Positions 9,657 to 19,028 of a DNA stretch of 64,000 bases are shown piece after piece. The DNA comes from Methanobrevibacter sp. TLL-48-HuF1. Lineage in GTDB: Archaea > Methanobacteriota > Methanobacteria > Methanobacteriales > Methanobacteriaceae. The stretch covers positions 858,501 through 922,500 of the forward strand of contig NZ_CP081485.1 of assembly GCF_023617305.1 (NCBI RefSeq). Direction: 5' to 3'. Position numbers and translations under genes: made by a program. Position 1 is the first letter of the stretch; each line of letters starts with the position of its first letter. The notes beneath the pieces are model-generated. The model saw only the letters and a list, made by a program, of their open reading frames with translations, made no database searches and had not been told where the DNA came from.

Positions 9657-10068
9657 TTGTTATCTAGCTTAAAAAGTAATCTTTAAATATATCTACCGAC
9701 AAAATGTATATATAATGATAAATCATGATAAACTCATTTCATATCGTGAAAAATCTCTTTTTTTACAAAATTATACATTAAACTACTTATAAACATTGCA
9801 TTAAATTTTATAAAAGTTATTTATTAAAAATAATGAAAAATACATCCTTTTTAGTATTTATACAAAATATAACATAAGATTCATAAAAATATTCTAAAAA
9901 AATAAACTTCGTTATATCTAACAATTTTTGTAAAGCCTAAAATCATATGATAAACATCAAATAAATCTTTAGAAAAAATAAATTAAAAGAAAACAAAAAT
10001 AAAAAATATTTATCAAACTACGACAATAAAAAACAAATATAAAAAAGAAAAATTAAAAAAAGGTGATT
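9657..10068. other. Non-coding spacer between fdhC promoter and the DUF2149 gene
   Basis: About 410 bp of very AT-rich sequence. The right end (10020-10068) is rich in A runs that read as T runs on the minus strand, and so probably terminates the DUF2149 unit. No gene or RNA could be supported in the rest. Confidence 0.5.
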
Positions 10069-10377
10069 TTAACCCGATACTAATACTAACTTACCAGTAG
10101 TTGGATCTTCATACACTTTACCCACTTCACTGTATCCGCTATCTTCCATACCCCCGGAATCAGTGTAATTCTGTTCAAAAGTATCAGCACTGGAAACATC
10201 CTGAGTAGCAGGTGTTTGAGATATTAATTCCGGATTTGCAGACAATGCCATAATAGCAAAAATTAAAAATCCAAGTGCCAGAACCAGCATTGCATCAGAC
10301 AAGTTAGATAAACCACTCATCGGATCGTCATCTAAAGATTCACTAATTCTACGTCTTTTTCTAAGCATAATACTCAC
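10069..10377 (-). CDS. DUF2149-family membrane protein, ExbD/TolR-like topology
   Basis: 102 residues from a GTG at 10377 that overlaps the TGA of the upstream channel gene (GTGA), suggesting translational coupling; an ATG three codons on is the alternative. The layout is a very basic N-terminus (RKRRR), one transmembrane helix at about residues 29-47 and an acidic extracellular tail. Asp28 stands immediately before the helix in SDAMLVLALGF. This resembles the FIDxxLVLL segment of ExbD/TolR, where the Asp carries protons. I recall DUF2149 as a methanogen family next to ExbB-like genes. An ExbD-equivalent role is inference. The short tail lacks the folded periplasmic domain of ExbD. Confidence 0.75.
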   Translation of the reverse strand: MSIMLRKRRRISESLDDDPMSGLSNLSDAMLVLALGFLIFAIMALSANPELISQTPATQDVSSADTFEQNYTDSGGMEDSGYSEVGKVYEDPTTGKLVLVSG

Positions 10378-11015
10378 TTCTTATTTAAAGTTTCCAATTC
10401 TGCTTCAGCAATAGTTTCAAGAACTATTAAATCTGATTCATACCATTGTTTTTTAAATTTAGATACCAAATAAGCAAGTGCTCCAATAACCAGACCAGTA
10501 ACAGTAGTATCAAATGCAACAGTTAATGCTTCAGCTAATGTAACAATATCTCCTGAACCTAATGCTGCCAAACCAGGACCTAACGGAATTAAAGTACCTA
10601 AAAGACCTAAAATAGGACCTACTCTTACAAGAACATCTGTCTTATTAGTACTTTTAATTAATTTAGTTTCTTCTGCTGAAATCAATTCACTAGCTAATGC
10701 TTTTCTGGCTTCACATCCGATATCATGATTATTAGCTATTTTAATAAGTACATTTTTTTGAAAATCAAATAAATTGCTTTCTTCTATATGTTTTTCAATT
10801 TCGCTATGAGACTGTGAAAATGAAACATTCCTTATTAAACATTCCAATTCTTCAGAGCTGATTGGTTTTCTTGAAATACGTTCATTAATAAGCCCGCCAA
10901 TACATAATATAACAACAACTAAAAAGACCACAATCAAAATCATTACCGGAGTCAGTAAGCTTTCAGACACTATATGAATAAATGAAGATAATGTTTCAGT
11001 TCCTTGAATTATCAT
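10374..11015 (-). CDS. MotA/TolQ/ExbB-type proton channel protein
   Basis: 213 residues. ExbB/TolQ proteins form a pentamer that uses the proton (or sodium) gradient, with ExbD/TolR, to do mechanical work. TM1 is about residues 19-42 and is followed by a cytoplasmic helical stretch. TM2 (about 131-151) and TM3 (about 165-188) include GPILGLLGTLIPLGPGLAAL and LAEALTVAFDTTVTGLVIGAL, which match the family signature closely. Upstream DUF2162 and downstream DUF2149 genes are 11 bp away and overlapping, so the three form an operon. In a pseudomurein-walled archaeon with no outer membrane the load driven by this motor is unknown. Confidence 0.88.
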   Translation of the reverse strand: MIIQGTETLSSFIHIVSESLLTPVMILIVVFLVVVILCIGGLINERISRKPISSEELECLIRNVSFSQSHSEIEKHIEESNLFDFQKNVLIKIANNHDIGCEARKALASELISAEETKLIKSTNKTDVLVRVGPILGLLGTLIPLGPGLAALGSGDIVTLAEALTVAFDTTVTGLVIGALAYLVSKFKKQWYESDLIVLETIAEAELETLNKK

Positions 11016-11026
11016 AAATTACCTCA

Positions 11027-11686
11027 CTATCTTTTTTTCAATTGTTTATCATTATAATACAATCCCACAATCAAAATAAAAATCATTAAAATAATAACAT
11101 ATACCAGCTGATAAGTAGGAGTCAAAATCAGATAAGCACTAAACATATTATAGTCCAAACCTTTGACAGACCAGTAAGTTAATCCTAAAATAAAAATTAA
11201 AATTGATTCTAAAATCATAAACTCCCCAACAATAAGGGAATACTCTCTTTTTGCATAAAACAATAATTTAGAAAGCTGATAAACTACAAACATTATTATA
11301 ACTAAAAATAAAGTTAATAATAAGCTATTAAATATTGAAAATCCATCAATATGAGCATCAATACATAATATAGATATGTAAAATAACACAGCAGTTATCA
11401 AAGTAACTTCTTTTAGATTATTCTCCTTTTTTAAATAAATCCATGTTAAAACAAATAAAACAGCAGCCATTACCACAAACAGATATCCGAAATTACCTGC
11501 TAAAAAAGATAAACTATCTTTAAAATAGCCTGAAATACTGTTAACACCAATCAATAAAATTCCTGATAAAAGTGAAATAAGAATTGCCTTTGAATTATTA
11601 ATTTTAAAATTTCCTAAAAAAAGACCCATATTCACTGCAAATAATGCAACAAATATTAATAAATATCCCTCAAACAAACTTAACAT
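11027..11686 (-). CDS. Polytopic membrane protein, probable DUF2162 family
   Basis: 219 residues and about seven hydrophobic helices: 4-24, 32-52, 58-84, 92-112, 115-142, 150-172 and 185-210 by eye. Charged loops are short, and the C-terminus is basic (NDKQLKKR). I assign DUF2162 from the topology and from the linkage with ExbB-like and DUF2149 genes that I recall in methanogens; no catalytic motif is visible. It is the first gene of the three-gene operon and has its own TATA box. It could be a transporter or a channel scaffold coupled to the ExbB/DUF2149 pair. Confidence 0.6.
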   Translation of the reverse strand: MLSLFEGYLLIFVALFAVNMGLFLGNFKINNSKAILISLLSGILLIGVNSISGYFKDSLSFLAGNFGYLFVVMAAVLFVLTWIYLKKENNLKEVTLITAVLFYISILCIDAHIDGFSIFNSLLLTLFLVIIMFVVYQLSKLLFYAKREYSLIVGEFMILESILIFILGLTYWSVKGLDYNMFSAYLILTPTYQLVYVIILMIFILIVGLYYNDKQLKKR

Positions 11687-11734
11687 TTCAACAGCTCATT
11701 AACTCTTTATTATGAGTAATAATATTTACTACCT

Positions 11735-11746
11735 GAATATATAAAC
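11735..11746 (-). promoter_or_regulatory. Candidate TATA box of the DUF2162-ExbB-DUF2149 operon
   Basis: GTTTATATATTC on the minus strand, about 50 bp upstream of the ATG at 11686. A T-rich terminator of the preceding beta-helix gene lies just upstream (11762-11790), so the operon looks separately transcribed. Confidence 0.5.
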
Positions 11747-11789
11747 ATATCGTTAAGTTTTTTAAAAAAAGTAAAAAGAAGAAAAATGA

Positions 11790-13748
11790 TTATTTGCCAT
11801 TTTTCTTTTCAATCATTGATTTTATATCATTTCTATAATACAACGCAATGACAGCTATTATCAGTAATATTAAAATACCTATTCCTGCAATCTTTACAAC
11901 TTCCTCATCAATATCTATAACTTTTGCAACAGACTGAGATGAACTTGCAGATGTGGAAGCAGAAGCACTGTCACTAGCACTAGATTCACTTGCAGATGCA
12001 GAACTTTGAGCAGATGCTGCTGAAGCAGAATTAGCTTCAGACACACTTAAAGAACCATCACCAGATCCTCCACTGCCAGAAGCAGTTGCAGAACCTTGAC
12101 CTTGTTGTGTGTTAGATGAAGTTCCATTACCCTGACTGCCAGTATTTGGATTTGCTGGACTGTCTGGATTTGTAGGTTTAAAATCAGCAGGAGGAACAGG
12201 ATAAGTTGGTTTAATATATTGCTCATAATCGGACAGTTTATAAGTTTCCTGACCAGATATGCCATAATAACCAAATTTTACATTACCATTTCCATTATTG
12301 ACATGTATAAGACCTTTTCCATTACTGATTATTGAGTATCCCCAATTTTTTCCATCATTCAATGAAGTTTTCCACGGAATAGCAGTAGTAATTCTTTCAT
12401 CTACAGATACAAGTATAGAACTTTTATCAACTTGCTTAACATTAAAACCTAATAATTTGGTTTTTATTCTACTACAGATTTTAACAAATGACTCTTTGCT
12501 TCCATCAGTAAGTACAGGACCCATTTTAAAAGCAGGATAATTATCATTTTCCCTGCCTAAAATATTAAACTCCTTATTAAGTCCAATAAAATTATATCCA
12601 ACACCCATCAATCCGTCTTCACCAGATCTTACATAATTTTCACCAACATTAAGACCTACATCATTACTGTGAATTGCATTGTTGGTAATATATAACTCAG
12701 AATCTCCTTTACAGTCAATATTGATTCCCTTATAATTATTTGAAATATTATTATCCGTTATGGTTGTGTAAGGCCCTGATCCATGAAGATTTATTCCATA
12801 TTCTTTGTTGTATGATATTTGATTATGTTCAACAGTTGTATATTCTACACCTTTATCAAAATAAATACCATATCCTCCTTTAGTAATACAATTAGAGTAG
12901 ATAACAGTATTAGTTGAATCTTTAAGATAAATACCAAAACTGTTTGAATTAGAAATTAAATTTCCAACAATATTTGCTTTATCTGTATCAATTACACTAA
13001 TGCCACACTTACTATTAATTATATCATTATTAAGAATGGTAACATTATTAGTTCCCTTTAACAAAATTCCTTCAGAACCACCTTTAACAATTAAGTTATA
13101 AATAACTGTCCCTGCAGCTTTTGATGATTTAATTGTGAAAACTGGATTTTTAGAATTTCCATTTAAAGTAGATTTAACTGAACTATAAATATTAACCGGA
13201 TTTTTAGATATTGTTAATGATATATTTTCATAGTTTTTACCCGCAAAAATTATATTTTCCCCTGCATTTGCAGAATCAATGATTTTTTGAATTTCAATAT
13301 TGGACAATCCTTCTGGAATAATAGTTCCTTTAACATCAGACACATAAACATAATTGTAATGAGTTAAAATTCTATCGTAAGAATCTGTAAAACTAGTAGA
13401 AATAACATATGTTCCCTGATTTAATCGTATATCCAAACTTGCAACACCATGATTATCAGTTACTTTATTGTATTTGACTCCATTAATATCAAAGATGACT
13501 GTTTTATTAAAAACTGGAGTTCCATCATCATAAATAAGTGTAGCATTATAAGATTCACCTTTAGAAAATACGGACACATCAGAAGTATTTAATTGAACAT
13601 ACTCTATTTCTATATTATGCAATACTTCATTTCCTGTCTGAGATGAATTAGATACATCAGCAGCAGTATTATTAACATCTTCAGCAGATACAATATTTAT
13701 TGCTAAGAACAATATTAAAATTGAAATGAAAAACACTTTTTTAACTAT
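11790..13748 (-). CDS. Membrane-anchored surface protein: Ig-like module + NosD-type beta-helix + Ser/Ala linker + C-terminal TM
   Basis: About 652 residues. In order: a signal peptide (VKKVFFISILILFL...SA); one Ig-like module with the INGVKY signature (about 50-145); a right-handed parallel beta-helix with PbH1/NosD-type repeats (about 155-395); a further domain to about 520; a low-complexity Ser/Ala-rich linker; and a transmembrane helix at about residues 616-633 of the GTG form with a basic cytosolic tail (KKNGK). So it is held in the membrane, unlike the other ALPs here. Start choice: a GGGGGTG Shine-Dalgarno lies five bases before an in-frame ATA at 13748; the first standard start is a GTG at 13736, too far from it and lacking the basic n-region. 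It lies next to the ExbB/DUF2149 operon. Confidence 0.8.
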   Translation of the reverse strand: MVKKVFFISILILFLAINIVSAEDVNNTAADVSNSSQTGNEVLHNIEIEYVQLNTSDVSVFSKGESYNATLIYDDGTPVFNKTVIFDINGVKYNKVTDNHGVASLDIRLNQGTYVISTSFTDSYDRILTHYNYVYVSDVKGTIIPEGLSNIEIQKIIDSANAGENIIFAGKNYENISLTISKNPVNIYSSVKSTLNGNSKNPVFTIKSSKAAGTVIYNLIVKGGSEGILLKGTNNVTILNNDIINSKCGISVIDTDKANIVGNLISNSNSFGIYLKDSTNTVIYSNCITKGGYGIYFDKGVEYTTVEHNQISYNKEYGINLHGSGPYTTITDNNISNNYKGINIDCKGDSELYITNNAIHSNDVGLNVGENYVRSGEDGLMGVGYNFIGLNKEFNILGRENDNYPAFKMGPVLTDGSKESFVKICSRIKTKLLGFNVKQVDKSSILVSVDERITTAIPWKTSLNDGKNWGYSIISNGKGLIHVNNGNGNVKFGYYGISGQETYKLSDYEQYIKPTYPVPPADFKPTNPDSPANPNTGSQGNGTSSNTQQGQGSATASGSGGSGDGSLSVSEANSASAASAQSSASASESSASDSASASTSASSSQSVAKVIDIDEEVVKIAGIGILILLIIAVIALYYRNDIKSMIEKKNGK

Positions 13749-14131
13749 ATTTTCACCCCCTTTTTAAACTACTCACCTAATTACAGAATGAAAATTGTAA
13801 TTACATACTTGATTATATCGACAGGTACTATAAATAAGTATGTAATTTAATTATTACATAATATTGTAATCTAAATTTTACACCATATTATAAAAATGAC
13901 ATATTTTTTATTCAAAAATTAAATGAAAATCTGAAAAATTTTTATAAAATAATTAAAAAAATGAACTAATACTTATAATAAAAATAACTATTGCTGAAAG
14001 AATAAAGAAAAACTGTTATATACTAAATAAAAACATAATTAAAATTACTAATAATACCTTAATGATAGTCATTTCTTATTTTATCGTTAGATGTTATTAG
14101 CTAATTTATAACTTTATGGAGAGAAATAAAG
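13749..14131. other. Divergent intergenic region between the anchored surface protein and the first ALP
   Basis: It holds the dyad at 13799-13847 near the left end, a plus-strand TATA-like TTATATAC near 14016, and the ALP ribosome-binding site GGAGAG at the right end. The remaining AT-rich sequence shows no gene. Confidence 0.5.
13799..13847. promoter_or_regulatory. Dyad repeat flanking a putative promoter
   Basis: Perfect 12-bp inverted repeat (AATTACATACTT at 13799-13810, AAGTATGTAATT at 13836-13847) with a 25-bp spacer holding a minus-strand TATA-like ATTTATAGT. It lies 50-100 bp upstream of the anchored beta-helix gene, and so is a candidate operator for it. Confidence 0.4.
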
Positions 14132-16456
14132 ATGAAAATTAACAATAAGATATTGGTATCCTTATTAATCGTTCTTATTGCTGCTATTTCACTTTCCGCT
14201 GTTTCAGCTGCAGAAGATGTTGATACTAATGCAGTATCTGCTCCTGCTGAAGTTGAAGCTTTAGAAATATCTAGCATTGATATGAGTGGTGTAATAAGTG
14301 AACCTGCTGCACCTGCTGCAAATAATACTGTTTGGAATGTAAATTCAACAGCTACTGCTGCAGATGTACAAAAAATAATTGATAATTCAAAAAGTGGAGA
14401 TACAATTAACTTCACTAAAGATGCTGTTTACAACTGGCATAGTGCTAACAAATCTGAAGTGCTTAACGCTATAACTATTCCACATGCTTTGATTATTGAA
14501 GGAAACAATGCTACTATCGACTGTGATAACGGATTTACTGCTGATAGTAAATTAACATCCATTGATGGAACAACTTTCCAAAATATTAACTTCAATATAA
14601 ATCAAAAAAATAAAATTAACGGTCGTGGAATTGAATTAATCAACATTAATAATGTTAAAATTATTAACTGTTCTTTCGAAAACGGTCATTCCGGAATATA
14701 CACTGGTACCTGTTCCAATATTACAGTTATCGGATGTTCATTTATGGGAACTACTGATATAAAAACCATTGGTAAAAAAGAAAAAGGTACCAAAGGAATA
14801 AATATTATGGGTGGATCCAACCACATTTTAATAAACAATTACTTTGGAAAAGATTTACTTGACGGAGTATCTATTGCAAGTGGTGCTCAAAACAACTTCC
14901 AATTTATTAACAATACTTTCGTAAATAACTGGTATGGTGTATTCTACGGAGGAGGAGTAAGAGGAGTTGTTGTTGAAGGTAACACTTTCATAAACAACAA
15001 AATCTATGATTTAGGTCTTGTTAAAGCTGCTGGTGAAACTAAAATAAACAACAACACTTTCATTAACGGATATTATTCTGTAAAAGTAGATGAAAACACA
15101 ACACTCAGTGGAACTTGTACTCCTATTTACATAGAACAAGGTAACACCGCACACGGTGCTCCAAGTACCATTGAAACTATTACTATTACCAACAACATAT
15201 TTGAAGCTTATAACGATACTAACCCTTACACCATCGATGCAGTCTATGTTCAAAGTAAAGGAGGTCCTTTACTCCCTATCGGAACCATAACTGTTACTAA
15301 CAACACTTATGAAGAAGGAATTACTCCAGTAACTTTCATGGACAATTCATGGAAAGGTGAAAACAATACTTACATTATTGGACCTGCAACTTTAGACACT
15401 TTAGTAAAAGCACCAACTACTGCAATAACTGTTGGTGACTCAATCACTATGCAATTAGCTACTAAAAACGGTATTACTATTCCTAATGCAAAAGTTACTA
15501 TTACTGCTAAAAACGGAAATATGAACAAAACTATTGAAACTACCACTGATGCATTTGGTTTATTTACTGTTGAAGGATTAGGTAACGGAAACTGGACTTT
15601 AGATATTGCTTATGCAGGAACCACCACAAGTACCAACGGATACTTATATGGTGCATCCAAAACTACAATAAAAGCAACTGTAGCTGGTAAAACCGCTTTA
15701 ACTATTAAAAATACTACCATCATTAAAGGCGGAAAACTTATTTACACCTTAACTGATGCAAATGGTAAACCTATTGAAAATGTAACTGTTACATTAAACA
15801 TAAACGGAAGAGATTACACTAAAATAACTAATGAAAACGGTACTGTAAGTATGGGTATTAACCTCCAACCTAAAGATTATTTAGTTACTGCAACCTGTAA
15901 AGTTGGAAATGATACTATCACATCTAAAGATGTTATTACTGTAACCTCAAACATCATTACTAAAGATATTACATTATACTACAAAAACGGTACTTCCTTT
16001 GAAGCTACTATTTTAGATGCTAACGGAAAAGCTGTTGGAAAAGGAATAAATGTAACTTTCAACATCAACGGTGTATTCTACACCAGAACTACTGATGAAA
16101 ATGGTACTGCAAAATTAGGTATTAAATTATTACCTAAAGATTACATTATTACTACCATTTACGGCGGTATCCAAATATCCAACAAAGTTACTGTACTTCC
16201 AACTTTAATAACTAGCGACTTAAACATGACTTATGGTCAAAACAAAACTTTCGTTGCAAAAACTTTAGACGGTCAAGGTAAAGCATTAGCTAACCAAAAT
16301 GTAACATTCAATATAAACGGTGTATTTTACAACAAAGTCACCAATGAGACAGGTGAAGCTGCTTTAACCATTAGATTAATGGCTGGAGAATACATCATTA
16401 CTTCTATATGGGATGAATACCAAGTTGGTAACAACGTAACTGTTTTAAAAGCATAA
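14132..16456 (+). CDS. Adhesin-like protein (ALP 1): beta-helix followed by Ig-like modules
   Basis: 774 residues. An N-terminal signal peptide (MKINNKILVSLLIVLIAAIS, cleaved near VSAAE) is followed by a right-handed beta-helix at about residues 70-420 with many N-rich turns (NNTF, NNYF). An Ig-like domain spans about 420-515, and three ~86-residue modules of the INGRDY/INGVFY type reach the C-terminus. There is no transmembrane helix and no obvious sorting signal. The last module contains ANQNVTFNINGVFY and RLMAGEYIITS, shared with most ALPs here. ALPs of gut Methanobrevibacter are thought to contact host glycans or bacterial partners. ALP 1 is closest to ALP 2; both carry NIMGGSN and DGVSIASG in the helix. 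A short hairpin-T terminator follows. Confidence 0.85.
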   Translation: MKINNKILVSLLIVLIAAISLSAVSAAEDVDTNAVSAPAEVEALEISSIDMSGVISEPAAPAANNTVWNVNSTATAADVQKIIDNSKSGDTINFTKDAVYNWHSANKSEVLNAITIPHALIIEGNNATIDCDNGFTADSKLTSIDGTTFQNINFNINQKNKINGRGIELININNVKIINCSFENGHSGIYTGTCSNITVIGCSFMGTTDIKTIGKKEKGTKGINIMGGSNHILINNYFGKDLLDGVSIASGAQNNFQFINNTFVNNWYGVFYGGGVRGVVVEGNTFINNKIYDLGLVKAAGETKINNNTFINGYYSVKVDENTTLSGTCTPIYIEQGNTAHGAPSTIETITITNNIFEAYNDTNPYTIDAVYVQSKGGPLLPIGTITVTNNTYEEGITPVTFMDNSWKGENNTYIIGPATLDTLVKAPTTAITVGDSITMQLATKNGITIPNAKVTITAKNGNMNKTIETTTDAFGLFTVEGLGNGNWTLDIAYAGTTTSTNGYLYGASKTTIKATVAGKTALTIKNTTIIKGGKLIYTLTDANGKPIENVTVTLNINGRDYTKITNENGTVSMGINLQPKDYLVTATCKVGNDTITSKDVITVTSNIITKDITLYYKNGTSFEATILDANGKAVGKGINVTFNINGVFYTRTTDENGTAKLGIKLLPKDYIITTIYGGIQISNKVTVLPTLITSDLNMTYGQNKTFVAKTLDGQGKALANQNVTFNINGVFYNKVTNETGEAALTIRLMAGEYIITSIWDEYQVGNNVTVLKA

Positions 16457-16469
16457 TTTTACATTAAAC

Positions 16470-16507
16470 TAGAGGTTTTATAACCTCTACCTATTTTTCT
16501 TTTTTTA
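16470..16507 (+). terminator. Hairpin terminator after ALP 1
   Basis: 8-bp stem TAGAGGTT / AACCTCTA with a 4-nt loop, followed by a T-rich tail. Confidence 0.7.
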
Positions 16508-16619
16508 AAAACATTCATTTTAATTAATTAACTACTTTTCAAAAATTATTCGAAATAAAAATATTTATACATCGAAAATAATAGGTTATCATATAAATTA
16601 ATTAAAATGGAGAAATGAT

Positions 16620-18908
16620 ATGAAAATTAATAAGATAATTTTATCATTATTAATTGGATTTATTGTTGCAGTATCAATATCTAACGTGTCTGCAATAGAT
16701 GAAAATGATACTTCAATAATATCTACTTCTGCAGATGAATCTGCAATAGCTAATGAAATTGTAGAACCAGTAAATAATGATATTAAAAATACAACCATTC
16801 ACAATATAGACCCAAAAACAAATATCACAGAACTTAATAAATACATTAAAGAAAATGTAAGTGCTGGAGATACTCTTAATTTCACTAAAAATGGAGTTTA
16901 TAACTTTACAAGTTTAGATGGAATTGTTGTAGACAAAAATATTATTGTTCAAGGAAACAATGCTACATTTTATGCTCTTCAAGGATTCCAAATATATAGT
17001 AAAACCGGAACAATTGATGGCACTCAAATATACAATTTAAATTTTATTATGACCAATGAAACTGCAAAATGGAATGGTCGTGGAATAGAAATCCGTAACG
17101 GTGCAAATATTATTGTTGAAAACTGTACTTTCCTAAATGGAAATTCTGGAGTTTATTTATCCGCAACACTTGGAAATATAACAGTCCGCAACTGTAGATT
17201 TAATGGAACAACAGACATTTCATCTATTGGAAAAAACAAAGAAACCGGAACTAAAGCTATAAACATTATGGGCGGATCAAATATTTTAGTTGAAAACAAT
17301 TTCTTTGGTTCACAATGTCTTGACGGAGTATCAATAGCTTCCGGGGGTCAAAATGTAAATGTAAGAAACAATACTTTTGTAAATAACTGGTACGGAGTAT
17401 TTTATGGCGGTGGAGTTGGAAATGTTAACACTACCAACAACACATTCATAGACATAATTAAAATAGCTATTGACTTTAAAAAAGCAGCAGGAACAAGTAT
17501 TGTATCCGATAACATTTTTAAATTAGCTGCTAATAATATTGGTCTTTACATTGAACAGGGTAATACCGCACACGGATCACCAAGTAATATTGAAACTATT
17601 ACAGTTACAAACAATAAATTTACCGCATTAGACCAAGATAATCCAATCACCCCATACACTATTCAGGCAGTTAGAATTGGCAGTGCAAATGGAGCACTAC
17701 TTCCAGTAGGTACTATAACTATTGCAAATAACACTTATCAAACAGGTATTAAAGTATTGACCTTTATGGACAAATCATGGATAGAAAATGAAACCTCCGG
17801 AGATTATATTATTTTACCTGCAAGTTTAGACAGTAAATTTATTGGAGCTTCAAATAAAACTGTTGAATCTGGTTCCTATTATAGAGTGCAATTAACTGGA
17901 GAAAACGGAATTGTTTTACCTAATCAAAATGTCAAAATATCCATTATATTTGATGAAGAAGTTATAGATACAATCAATACTAAAACTAATGATTTTGGTA
18001 TTATCGATATTCCGTTAAACTACGATGAAGGCAAATATACTTTAAAATTAACTTATAATGGAACCGATAAAATAATAGGCAGCTATTACTTCAACAAAGT
18101 TGATCAGGAAATTAAAAATATTATAATAAAAAGTAATGCAAAAACTACCTTAACTTTAGAAAAAGACAGCATATACTTTGGCGGAGAACTAAAATACATA
18201 TTAAAAGATAAAAAAGGCAATGGCATTGCTGATGCAAATATAACAATTAACATTAATGGTAAAGATTACATCAGAACCACAGATTCTAACGGAAATGCAT
18301 TTATGAAATTAAAACTCCAACCTAAAACCTACACAATTACTGCAAAATATGCTGGAGACAAAGTTAATCCAAATGCAAGTACTATTAATCAAGTTAAAGT
18401 AAATTCAATTATCTTAACACAGGATGTTGTAAAATACTTTAAAAATGGAACTCAATTTAATGCAAAATTAGTAGATAGTGATGGAAATCCAGTAGCTAAT
18501 AAAATAATTAATTTCAACATTAACGGAGTATTTTACCATAAAGAAACAAACAAAGAAGGTATTGCAACATTGAATATTAATTTACGTCCTAATACATACA
18601 TCATAACTTCTGAATACGATAACTGTTTTGTATCTAACAATGTTACTGTAAAAACAACATTAGTAACTAATGACTTGACCAAAGTTTATTTAGGACCTGA
18701 AAGTTTCAATGCAACTGTTCTTGATGGTCAGGGAAAAGCATTAGCAAACCAAAATGTAACATTCAATATTAATGGTGTATTCTACACTAAAACAACTAAT
18801 TCAAATGGTATAGCCAGTTTATCCATCAGATTAATGGCTGGAGAATATATCATAACCTCCATTTATGACGGTTATGCAACTTCCAATAAAGTCACTGTTA
18901 AAGCTTAG
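16620..18908 (+). CDS. Adhesin-like protein (ALP 2), paralogue of ALP 1
   Basis: 762 residues: a signal peptide (MKINKIILSLLIGFIVAVS...SA), a beta-helix at about 75-405, an Ig-like domain at about 410-500, then three NGxxY modules (INGKDY, INGVFYH, INGVFYT). The order and several helix motifs (NIMGGSN, DGVSIASGGQN, NNWYGVFYGGGV) repeat those of ALP 1, so the two come from a tandem duplication. The helix of ALP 2 lacks some ALP 1 insertions. The C-terminus again ends in the RLMAGEYIITS module. GGAGAAATGAT precedes the ATG. Predicted to be exported; how it is held at the wall is not evident. Confidence 0.85.
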   Translation: MKINKIILSLLIGFIVAVSISNVSAIDENDTSIISTSADESAIANEIVEPVNNDIKNTTIHNIDPKTNITELNKYIKENVSAGDTLNFTKNGVYNFTSLDGIVVDKNIIVQGNNATFYALQGFQIYSKTGTIDGTQIYNLNFIMTNETAKWNGRGIEIRNGANIIVENCTFLNGNSGVYLSATLGNITVRNCRFNGTTDISSIGKNKETGTKAINIMGGSNILVENNFFGSQCLDGVSIASGGQNVNVRNNTFVNNWYGVFYGGGVGNVNTTNNTFIDIIKIAIDFKKAAGTSIVSDNIFKLAANNIGLYIEQGNTAHGSPSNIETITVTNNKFTALDQDNPITPYTIQAVRIGSANGALLPVGTITIANNTYQTGIKVLTFMDKSWIENETSGDYIILPASLDSKFIGASNKTVESGSYYRVQLTGENGIVLPNQNVKISIIFDEEVIDTINTKTNDFGIIDIPLNYDEGKYTLKLTYNGTDKIIGSYYFNKVDQEIKNIIIKSNAKTTLTLEKDSIYFGGELKYILKDKKGNGIADANITININGKDYIRTTDSNGNAFMKLKLQPKTYTITAKYAGDKVNPNASTINQVKVNSIILTQDVVKYFKNGTQFNAKLVDSDGNPVANKIINFNINGVFYHKETNKEGIATLNINLRPNTYIITSEYDNCFVSNNVTVKTTLVTNDLTKVYLGPESFNATVLDGQGKALANQNVTFNINGVFYTKTTNSNGIASLSIRLMAGEYIITSIYDGYATSNKVTVKA

Positions 18909-18938
18909 AGGTATTAATACCTCCTTTTCTTATTTTTT
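18908..18938 (+). terminator. Hairpin terminator after ALP 2
   Basis: Palindrome GAGGTATTAATACCTC starting at the last base of the TAG stop, followed by TTTTCTTATTTTTTT. Confidence 0.7.
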
Positions 18939-19028
18939 TAATTAACTTCATATTTAAAAGACAACAATTAAATAACAATAGATATGATATTTATTATTAA
19001 TCATATCGTGAAATATGAGGTAAATAAT

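Noticed and set aside
14101-14415. Minus-strand frame opposite the ALP 1 signal region
   Set aside because: It lies opposite the coding signal peptide of ALP 1, and its hydrophobic sequence mirrors that segment.
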